Source: a virus
Virus record (IMG/VR): IMGVR_UViG_3300031576_000002
Span: 1-64,000 of that record
Reading direction: 5' to 3' (one strand)
DNA: 64,000 nt
Below the pieces are notes generated by a model that did not search any database, was not told the DNA's origin, and was given only the letters and a program-made list of their open reading frames with translations. The position numbers and the translations under genes were made by a program. The stretch's first letter is position 1; every line of letters starts with the position of its first letter. Positions 58,268 to 64,000 of the stretch are shown here, one piece after another.

Positions 58268-59007
58268 CGCTCGTGCTCGCGGAAACTCTCGCCTTCCAAG
58301 GTGACGGGTACGAGGCTCCGGAGCCGATCGACGATATGGTCAGGGAATAGATCGCTGAGTGTCTGCACTCCTCTCGACTTTTCAGCGGGGGGGACTTCAA
58401 TGGGGCAGTTCGCGGTCGCGATCAAGGCACAGTCGTTGTCGTAGACCTCAGACATCAACTCCTGAATCGCCTCGTTCCGCATCTTGCCGGGAACGCTCTC
58501 GTCCATGAGCACCGCAACCTTGTCGATCTCTTCCAGAGCTAGCAGCCGGGAGCGCAGGATCCGCTCAACCCGATTGCGCTTCGCCATGTCGCGGAGCGAT
58601 TCGATCCGCAGGTTCACTAGGGCGGAGAGACGGATCACGTAGGCGCTGTAGTTCCGCTCGCAGGCTTCTCGAATCAGGAGCGCCGTGATGGCACTTTTGG
58701 CGACTCCTGGAGGCCCTTGGATGTAGAGGCCGCCTCCGGTGCGGATTCTCTGATCGAGCGTATCAACGAAGTCCTCGACCTTTGCAAGCTGCTTCTGATT
58801 GACGGCGCGGAACTCCCCGTGGAGGCTCTTCCAACCAAAGCCGCGGTAGCGCCGTTTGACATTGGCGCGGTCTAGTCGGTACTCCAGCACCGCCTTGGCC
58901 GCGCAGCTACACGACCTGAACTCTCCCGACTCTGGATCCAGAGTCACACCCATGCCGGAGCAGACCCGGCAGGGAATAGGAGATCTAGCGGGCTTACCCG
59001 TTTGCAC
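58258..59007 (-). CDS. DnaC-like helicase loader
   Basis: 249 aa, GTG start. N-terminal four-cysteine zinc site (C-R-V-C and C-S-C, about residues 14-34), Walker A G-P-P-G-V-A-K-S (about 98-105), Walker B-like L-L-A-L-E-E-I-D (about 152) and sensor T-A-N-C-P (about 210). AAA+ protein of the DnaC/DnaI/IstB family, expected to load the helicase. Overlaps the helicase start by 10 bases. Confidence 0.9.
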   Translation of the reverse strand: MQTGKPARSPIPCRVCSGMGVTLDPESGEFRSCSCAAKAVLEYRLDRANVKRRYRGFGWKSLHGEFRAVNQKQLAKVEDFVDTLDQRIRTGGGLYIQGPPGVAKSAITALLIREACERNYSAYVIRLSALVNLRIESLRDMAKRNRVERILRSRLLALEEIDKVAVLMDESVPGKMRNEAIQELMSEVYDNDCALIATANCPIEVPPAEKSRGVQTLSDLFPDHIVDRLRSLVPVTLEGESFREHERWR

Positions 59008-59030
59008 TGCGACTCTCGACTAGGGCGCGC

Positions 59031-59597
59031 TTAGTGGATCGGATGCGCAGCTTCATCCCTACGACGTACAATACCCCAGTCGATCGCAGCTTTTCGGGTG
59101 GGCGCCATCGACTTCGAGGGCATCCGGGTCGTGAGCTGGAACATCTTCTCACTTGTGATGTGCCCAAGCATGGGAACGAATCGAGCGCTGTAAAAACGCT
59201 CGAAGCAGGCGTCCACGAACTCCTTGTACTCAATGGGAGACCAGCGGTGCTGGTCTTGAAAGCATGCGATCCGCGCCGTAAGCGCCGGAACCTCTCGCCT
59301 GGAGACGGAAAGTGGACGGTTGTAGCAGCGGTAATACCGTTGGGTGAAATAGTGTAAAATGTCTTTCGACGTCCAAGCTGCGTATTCCTTTTCCGTCAGT
59401 TTTTTCGGTTCTTTCGCGCTCTTGAGGTTTTGGTTCTCTTCGAGTGCGGCTGCGTACCTATCCCGCAGGATTTGCAGTTTCTTGCACAGCTTTGCGTTCT
59501 TCCGCTGTAGCTCCCGGTAGGACTGTAAGACGTCGAGTTCGACGGGATCTCTTCGTGGGTCTGAGACGTTCTGCCGGCCCGATTTGCCCGCTGCCAT
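59031..59597 (-). CDS. Coiled-coil replication-module protein
   Basis: 188 aa, ribosome binding site GGAGGA. Residues 20-60 form a coiled coil (L-Q-R-K-N-A-K-L-C-K-K-L); the following domain (residues 70-170) is helical with aromatic positions such as Y-Y-R-C-Y. Its 5' end overlaps the helicase gene's 3' end by 140 bases in another frame. Could be an initiator or loader partner; not identified. A 20-codon frame at 58994-59056 between it and the loader is too short to judge. Confidence 0.55.
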   Translation of the reverse strand: MAAGKSGRQNVSDPRRDPVELDVLQSYRELQRKNAKLCKKLQILRDRYAAALEENQNLKSAKEPKKLTEKEYAAWTSKDILHYFTQRYYRCYNRPLSVSRREVPALTARIACFQDQHRWSPIEYKEFVDACFERFYSARFVPMLGHITSEKMFQLTTRMPSKSMAPTRKAAIDWGIVRRRDEAAHPIH

Positions 59598-61029
59598 AGA
59601 TCCTCCGACGGAATACGCGGAACGGAGGTTGCTCGCTGCGTAAAAACTTGACCGTCCGTTCTGCGTGATTTTTTAGGTGGACTACATCTGGCTGAAAAAA
59701 GACGGCGGTTGCCCGCTTCTTTCCCTCCGACACGGTCATCGACCGCAAACGCTGGAAGGCTTTGATCGCGGACTTCTTGACATCTGCTACGACAATCGCG
59801 TCGAGGGTGGGGAGATCCACGGCTTCGTCGATCAGCGTGGAGATGAGACAGACCCCGTCTTGCTCTTCGATGTGCCGCAAGCCGGCACGACGTTCGCCTG
59901 GAGAACTCTTGCCCGACACGAATAGGCTGCGCGGGATGGCGCGTTCGAGCTGCTGACCGTGTGGAACGTGTCCGACGATAACAGCGACTGTCTTCCCGCG
60001 GCGGCGTAGGTATTCTACGATGTGTGCAACAGTTCTGTGGTAGCGGTCGTTGTCCACCAGCGCGGTCTTGTAGACCTGCTGGTAGCCGCCCCGAGTATCA
60101 AGGTCTTCGGCAGGAAGCTGGAACACGGTCACGTCCAGAGGGAGTATGATACCCCGCTCGACCGCCTCCTCGTAGCTCATGTGGTAGAGGATCGGCCCCG
60201 TGACTGCTTCAATGCCGATGTCGGAAGCGTCTTCTCTCCACGGCGTTGCCGTGAGTCCGACCACATAAGCAGCTTTGTGGAACTCCTGCGCAAGTAGCTG
60301 AGCAATGTCGCTGCTGGTATGGTGCGCTTCGTCCCAAACTACAACTTTGGAGTCCCGGCAGATTCTTTGTACGGGCGCGTGCCTTAGAAGGGGCAGAATT
60401 CTTTCCTTCTTCATTCCTTTGGGGCAGTCCTTCCTCTTGACCTTCAGCCCGAATGCGGAGGCAAGAGACTGGAATGTAACAACTAGAATATCACCATCTA
60501 GGTCTGCCTTGCCGTCCGCGATGACGCCTACCTTGGCCCCTGGCAGCAATTTTCGGAATTTATTCGCAGCTTGGTGTGCAACCTCCGCCTGCCAGACAAT
60601 GTATAGAAATGGGCTCAGCGAAGTTCTACGAAACAGCTCTACTGCGAGAATAGTTTTTCCGCTCCTTGGAGGAGCCGATACAATTCCTCGCCGGTATCGC
60701 TGAACCTGCTCCAGAACATCGGGCTGAAAAGAGCGCAGGGGAAAGGCAGGACAGAACTCTTCTTCGGGGTACTCCGGCCGCAGGTCTTCGACGATCCGGT
60801 AGGGCTCCTCGATAGAGTCGAGGTACTGACATGCGCGCGGCAAGAGCCCGGTAAGGAACCTACCACCTTTGTGCAAAAAGCTCTTTCTGCCGTCCCATCC
60901 GTGGGCGTAGGCCCTCGTAAAAACGTAGCCCGGAATGGAGTAGCTCAGCGCGAACCGAAGCTCTTCGGTGAGCTTTTCACTGAGCCCGGCGACACGGGTA
61001 GTAGCGGAATCAACGTAGATCTGAAGCAT
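59458..61029 (-). CDS. UvsW-like superfamily 2 helicase
   Basis: 523 aa. Walker A A-P-P-R-S-G-K-T (about 118-125), D-E-A-H box (about 234-237), S-A/T-A-T-P-W (about 260) and motif VI-like Q-R-L-R-S (about 415). Similar in layout to T4 UvsW, which remodels forks and recombination intermediates. The last 45 residues (R/P-rich) overlap the next gene and may be under little constraint. Confidence 0.85.
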   Translation of the reverse strand: MLQIYVDSATTRVAGLSEKLTEELRFALSYSIPGYVFTRAYAHGWDGRKSFLHKGGRFLTGLLPRACQYLDSIEEPYRIVEDLRPEYPEEEFCPAFPLRSFQPDVLEQVQRYRRGIVSAPPRSGKTILAVELFRRTSLSPFLYIVWQAEVAHQAANKFRKLLPGAKVGVIADGKADLDGDILVVTFQSLASAFGLKVKRKDCPKGMKKERILPLLRHAPVQRICRDSKVVVWDEAHHTSSDIAQLLAQEFHKAAYVVGLTATPWREDASDIGIEAVTGPILYHMSYEEAVERGIILPLDVTVFQLPAEDLDTRGGYQQVYKTALVDNDRYHRTVAHIVEYLRRRGKTVAVIVGHVPHGQQLERAIPRSLFVSGKSSPGERRAGLRHIEEQDGVCLISTLIDEAVDLPTLDAIVVADVKKSAIKAFQRLRSMTVSEGKKRATAVFFQPDVVHLKNHAERTVKFLRSEQPPFRVFRRRIYGSGQIGPAERLRPTKRSRRTRRLTVLPGATAEERKAVQETANPAG

Positions 61030-61034
61030 GGGGG

Positions 61035-61535
61035 CTAGCCAGCAAAATTCAGGCGTATCTGTTCGGGCTTGACAGCGGCTAGAAAATCATCTAGCCGCAC
61101 AACTGCGACACGGGGCTTGCGGAGAATGAGGGTTGTTCCGCTGCGTCCTGATTTCCAGCCCAGAAGAATAAGATCGCTACGGCGCAGCATGACGAAGCTA
61201 CAGGTGAAGTTTCCCTTGAAGATGAGGAGCCCCAGAGAAGCCGGCGTCTTCTCCCGCTGCAACTGCTCCCAGAAGCGGAACAGCTTCGGCCCTCGGGTAT
61301 CGGATTCCAGAAGCAGCTTCCACGACCACGCCTTCGTGTTCTTACATTCCACGGTGATTGGGAAGGGGGCCGCTTCCGGTTTCACAACTCCTATGTCGCC
61401 GTGGCCGGTGTTGGAGAAGCGGGCGTGGCTGCCAGAGCCGCTAGTACGCCAGAGCGCATGGCGGTCTCCACACCACCATCCGCCTAGAAGGCGTGCGATT
61501 TCGCGCTCATACTGAGAGCCCTTGGCACTCGACAT
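61035..61535 (-). CDS. PD-(D/E)XK nuclease (Holliday-junction resolvase-like)
   Basis: 166 aa from ATG 61535; the longer frame would need a TTG inside a hairpin. E (residue 10), G-H-G-D-I-G (D47) and V-E-C-K-N (E63, K65) form the nuclease site. The tail is beta-rich. Phage resolvases of this group cut four-way junctions before packaging. The hairpin at 61540-61578 precedes the start, and GAGG is inside it, so folding could mask the ribosome binding site. Confidence 0.8.
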   Translation of the reverse strand: MSSAKGSQYEREIARLLGGWWCGDRHALWRTSGSGSHARFSNTGHGDIGVVKPEAAPFPITVECKNTKAWSWKLLLESDTRGPKLFRFWEQLQREKTPASLGLLIFKGNFTCSFVMLRRSDLILLGWKSGRSGTTLILRKPRVAVVRLDDFLAAVKPEQIRLNFAG

Positions 61536-61539
61536 GACT

Positions 61540-61578
61540 GGCTTTGCCTCAGAGAGTCTCGAATTTTGAGGCAAGCCC
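61540..61578. repeat. Hairpin identical to the TnpB target, unoccupied
   Basis: Inverted repeat with arms GGCTTTGCCTCA and TGAGGCAAGCC around a 16-base loop. The halves are identical to the two sides of the TnpB element at 37909-39097. The TnpB side of the pair has lost only the 7 central bases. Confidence 0.8.
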
Positions 61579-61614
61579 GACTATACGATACCGCTTGAGA
61601 TTAGGTAAGCTCAG

Positions 61615-61652
61615 CCTACCGAGTTGTGGCAGAACAACTAGGTAGGATTATA
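61615..61652 (-). promoter_or_regulatory. TATAAT promoter with dyad
   Basis: TATAAT at 61647-61652 (minus strand) without a visible -35. A large dyad CCTACC-AGTTGT...ACAACT-GGTAGG (61615-61646) lies over the start site and would also fold in the RNA. The inner arms match the operator at 54987. Confidence 0.65.
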
Positions 61653-61656
61653 CTAC

Positions 61657-62757
61657 CTATCTGGCAGCCGCCATCGGAACCCGGGTGCCGGGATGGCTGA
61701 GCGGCATGGACACCTGGCTCTTGGAAAGTGTGAAATAGCGCTTGGTCTCTTTCGGAGACCGTGCACACACTTCCTCGATTGCGGTTTTCCACAGTTTGTA
61801 GTTTTCGTGAATGTTATACTTTTGGACGACCTCTTCCCGCGCATTCGCGACAAGCTGCTCAGCAAAGGCAGGATCTCCAAGCAGCCTGCGAATCTGCGAA
61901 AGCCACTCTGAATCGTCCGCAATCAAGAGTCCAGTTCTCTCGTGCTCGATGGCTGCCGTGTAGGGTCCGACGGCAGAAGCGATCGTGGGCGTTCCCACCA
62001 AGCTCATCTCAAAAATCTTGATATTCGACTTTGACTGATTAAAGACATGGTCTGCCAAAGGAGCTAGGCCGATGTCAAAATCGCAAAGGGCTAGGGTCGT
62101 GTAATAGTCCACCCACTGAACCCAGTGAACCTGGTAGGCGCCTTTGAAGTCGGGAAACTGGAAGAGCTTGATCGCGGCCTCTCCCGAGTCTCGAAGCGTT
62201 TCTAGCGCGGGCTGTACTCGCGCAAAATCCATCTTGTGCGTACCGCTGCCTGTCCATCCTACGACAGGCTTGCGGTTGTTGCGAGGTCGCTGGGGAATCT
62301 GGTCGGGATCGAACGAGTTGGGTAGTACATAGACATGCTTGTTGTGCTGACCGTACACCTTGGCTAGATGCTCGGTCGATACGAAGATCGCGTCGCACTC
62401 TTCCAGGAAGTAGGTAAAGTTCTGCCGAATGTCGGGGTGAGTGAAAAGTTCGTGGCTTGGATTCCACTCCGGCAAACTGAAGAAGTCATCATCCGCTTCG
62501 TAGATCACGCGCGTCTTGGCGTTCTTGCGCCCAGTCAGGGCGTTGGCGAAGCTGCGGCCGTCTACCTGCCTTTGGAGGATGATGGCGCGACTTGCTTCGA
62601 TGTCCTCGGGCTTCATCTGGTACGTGATCTTGATTCGATACTGGTCGGGATGATGGGTTGCGATTGCGTTAAGGGGGAAGAAAAGCCGGTAGCCGTAGCA
62701 AGCTCCAAAATCGGCCTGATACGCCGTGATCCGAATGGGCTTAGCTTTTGTGTTCAT
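61657..62757 (-). CDS. Glycosyltransferase (GT4-like)
   Basis: 366 aa. C-terminal GT-B features: V-V-G-W-T-G-S-G-T-H (about 165-174), K-I-F-E-M-S-L-V-G-T-P (about 245) in the donor-binding E-x7-E region, and H-E-R-T-G-L-L (about 268). N-terminal domain begins with R-I-T-A-Y-Q-A-D-F-G-A. Lies beside structural genes, suggesting virion glycosylation. Ends with TAG. Confidence 0.8.
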   Translation of the reverse strand: MNTKAKPIRITAYQADFGACYGYRLFFPLNAIATHHPDQYRIKITYQMKPEDIEASRAIILQRQVDGRSFANALTGRKNAKTRVIYEADDDFFSLPEWNPSHELFTHPDIRQNFTYFLEECDAIFVSTEHLAKVYGQHNKHVYVLPNSFDPDQIPQRPRNNRKPVVGWTGSGTHKMDFARVQPALETLRDSGEAAIKLFQFPDFKGAYQVHWVQWVDYYTTLALCDFDIGLAPLADHVFNQSKSNIKIFEMSLVGTPTIASAVGPYTAAIEHERTGLLIADDSEWLSQIRRLLGDPAFAEQLVANAREEVVQKYNIHENYKLWKTAIEEVCARSPKETKRYFTLSKSQVSMPLSHPGTRVPMAAAR

Positions 62758-63143
62758 GTAGGCCCAGGCTTTCCGACTAGCAGGGGGATCGGCTCTTCGG
62801 GAAGGATGGGCAGCTCTTCCGGGAATAGAATGGGTGTAAGAACACGAATCTGTTCGACAGTTGTGATGACTTTTTTGCTAAAAAGAATGTCAACAAGAGT
62901 ACGGAACGCCCCTAGCAGACCAGCATCAGCATCTTCGAGGGCAGAGATTCGCCCTTCATGGTCAAGTAGAGTAGGATCGACGTAGGTCGATCGCCACTCT
63001 TCTAGTATAGCGACCCGTGTCTGAAGGTCAGCGACATCGGCTTGGAGTGCAGTAATCGCGTTCTCGGCCGTAGTCATGCGATCTCCAAGATCGTTGATCT
63101 GATCTTGAAGATCGTCGCAAGTAGTCTGGTCGCAAGCAGCCAT
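62754..63143 (-). CDS. Coiled-coil tail-fibre-like protein
   Basis: 129 aa. Residues 8-50 form a trimeric-type coiled coil with heptads (L-Q-D-Q-I-N-D-L, I-T-A-L-Q-A-D-V-A-D-L), then a second one at 60-75. C-terminus proline-rich. Common form of small phage fibre or chaperone proteins. Overlaps the glycosyltransferase start by four bases. Confidence 0.6.
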   Translation of the reverse strand: MAACDQTTCDDLQDQINDLGDRMTTAENAITALQADVADLQTRVAILEEWRSTYVDPTLLDHEGRISALEDADAGLLGAFRTLVDILFSKKVITTVEQIRVLTPILFPEELPILPEEPIPLLVGKPGPT

Positions 63144-63149
63144 AGACTT

Positions 63150-63998
63150 TTACTTCAGCAGGTTGAGCACTTCCTGTAGCATGTCCGCCGTCTCCATCGG
63201 AGACCGCTCTTCGTCGCAGCTTTGCGCCAGTTCGTTCAAGCGCTGCTCTGTCTTGGACTTGTCCCGGTGGAACTCCCGGGGGTAGACAAAGATGAGAACG
63301 GATTCTCCAGGAGAAGGAACCTGAGTTTGTGTCACTGTATACTCCCCAAAAACTTCCCCAAACGGGCCAAAACTTATAATAATTGGTATTGTAGCTACTA
63401 TCGTAGTTCCTGATTCTGTGTTTGTGAGGAACGTAGATAGCGGACGATCTGCAACAGTTGGGTCGCCAGGAGCCGTTCCCGCCATGAACTTGTTCTGGCT
63501 GATGGTAAAGCCGTTCAAACTCTCCGATTCAATGACAAAAAAGTAGTAAAGGTGGTGGGTATCAATGAAAAATGGAAGGCGCTGCGATCTCATGAACTCT
63601 ACTACATTTGAGACCGGATGCCCGATCGAGCCTCCCCCGTTAATTATAATCTCGTTAGAGAGGTGCGCGAGAAGTTCATCGGGTAGCAGAACCTCGGGAT
63701 TCGTCCTCAAGTCGATCGGTGTCACAGCCTGGTATGGATAGGTCTTGCTGTCTGGTGCTTCCGGATCTCGGGTAAAAGGCCGCAAGACCCGAAGCTCTTG
63801 CAGGTACAGAAGCAGTTCTCGATTAGGCACAAGAAGAAGCCAGACTGGAAAATCTTCTTCTAGTACCTCATTCTGAATACGCGGAATATCAGTCAGAGGC
63901 ACGGCTTCTGGAAAGCGCCGCTCAAAGATCGCGGTACGCTCTTTCCTGCCGTCAGGAATTGGCTTTTCAGGGTCATACCACAAATAGCGCCCCTGTTG
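63150..63998 (-). CDS. Structural protein, 5' end beyond window
   Basis: Open frame to the right edge, so the N-terminus is outside the window; a TTG at 63983 is an alternative start. Visible part about 282 aa: beta-rich with an N-terminal W-Y-D-P-E-K-P-I-P, a middle F-F-I-D-T-H-H-L-Y-Y-F-F and a C-terminal helical tail (R-L-N-E-L-A-Q-S). A head or tail protein is likely; no family named. Confidence 0.55.
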   Translation of the reverse strand, partial: QQGRYLWYDPEKPIPDGRKERTAIFERRFPEAVPLTDIPRIQNEVLEEDFPVWLLLVPNRELLLYLQELRVLRPFTRDPEAPDSKTYPYQAVTPIDLRTNPEVLLPDELLAHLSNEIIINGGGSIGHPVSNVVEFMRSQRLPFFIDTHHLYYFFVIESESLNGFTISQNKFMAGTAPGDPTVADRPLSTFLTNTESGTTIVATIPIIISFGPFGEVFGEYTVTQTQVPSPGESVLIFVYPREFHRDKSKTEQRLNELAQSCDEERSPMETADMLQEVLNLLK

Positions 63999-64000
63999 AT

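Noticed and set aside
1-64000. tRNA genes
   Set aside because: I looked for T-loop and cloverleaf patterns on both strands by eye and found none that fold convincingly; a dedicated search would be needed to exclude them.
1-64000. CRISPR array
   Set aside because: The only regular repeat array (55400-55570) has 21-22 base periodicity and degenerate units without spacers, so it is iteron-like.
1-64000. DGR template repeat or reverse transcriptase
   Set aside because: No third copy of the variable-region flanks and no frame with an RT YxDD motif were found in the window.

Overview
The window is a segment of a tailed double-stranded DNA phage genome (Caudoviricetes, lytic-type gene content), or a phage-like contig, of roughly 55 % GC. 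The evidence is a terminase large subunit, a portal protein, a phage replication module (PolA-type polymerase, DnaB-type helicase, helicase loader, stand-alone primase zinc finger, UvsW-like helicase, RecA, SbcCD) and almost continuous coding on one strand. Every gene I accept reads on the minus strand, so transcription runs from high to low coordinates. Neighbouring genes mostly overlap by 1 to 14 bases (ATGA, GTGA, TTGA), GTG and TTG starts are common, and small zinc-ribbon proteins are abundant. The host cannot be named from the sequence. Promoters are of sigma70 type (TTGACA, 17 bases, TAGACT-like), and one appears to give a leaderless mRNA.

Layout in transcription order. (1) 64000-61600: a structural protein cut by the window edge, a coiled-coil protein and a glycosyltransferase. 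(2) 61535-44100: the DNA metabolism block, with a PD-(D/E)XK nuclease, UvsW-like helicase, helicase loader, replicative helicase, primase zinc finger and sigma-like factor; then a non-coding stretch with a helically phased iteron array (putative origin); then a uracil-DNA glycosylase/PolA fusion, RecA carrying an intein, an SSB-like protein, SbcD, SbcC, a KH-domain protein and a sigma-region-4-like protein. (3) 43750-34000: proteins of unknown or probably structural role, a SWIM zinc-finger protein, a TnpB element, a WYL-domain protein and the terminase. (4) 34000-21100: a Tat-signal protein, a degenerate J-domain protein, a lectin-like protein with a diversity-generating-retroelement (DGR)-type variable region fused in frame to DUF192, two nucleotidyltransferase-like proteins, coiled-coil proteins, a ParB/Srx-like protein and the portal protein with a LAGLIDADG intein. 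(5) 21100-14200: an ADP-ribosyltransferase-like protein, an FtsZ/tubulin-like GTPase, three glycosyltransferases, an HNH endonuclease, a fused DUF4160-DUF2442 protein and a run of tiny membrane-type proteins. (6) 14150-1: a UvrD-like helicase, a second lectin-like variable protein, a GHKL ATPase fused to a zinc-peptidase motif, two more nucleotidyltransferases, a second TnpB element and small unknown or tail-type proteins.

Regulation is visible as two operator families. AGTCT-N4-AGACT dyads sit in four TTGACA promoters (before 9991, 14144 and, in tandem, 56290) and once alone beside the iterons. A different dyad built on AGTTGT...ACAACT sits just downstream of TATAAT boxes at 55013 and 61647. 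Three hairpins mark transcript ends.

The most unusual items are: the pair of DGR-like variable regions (12 codons differ, all NNY, between long identical flanks) with no reverse transcriptase in the window; the phage tubulin; the phased iteron array; the GHKL-zincin fusion; an in-frame TAG that splits a small gene; and a TnpB element whose unoccupied target hairpin survives elsewhere in the same window.
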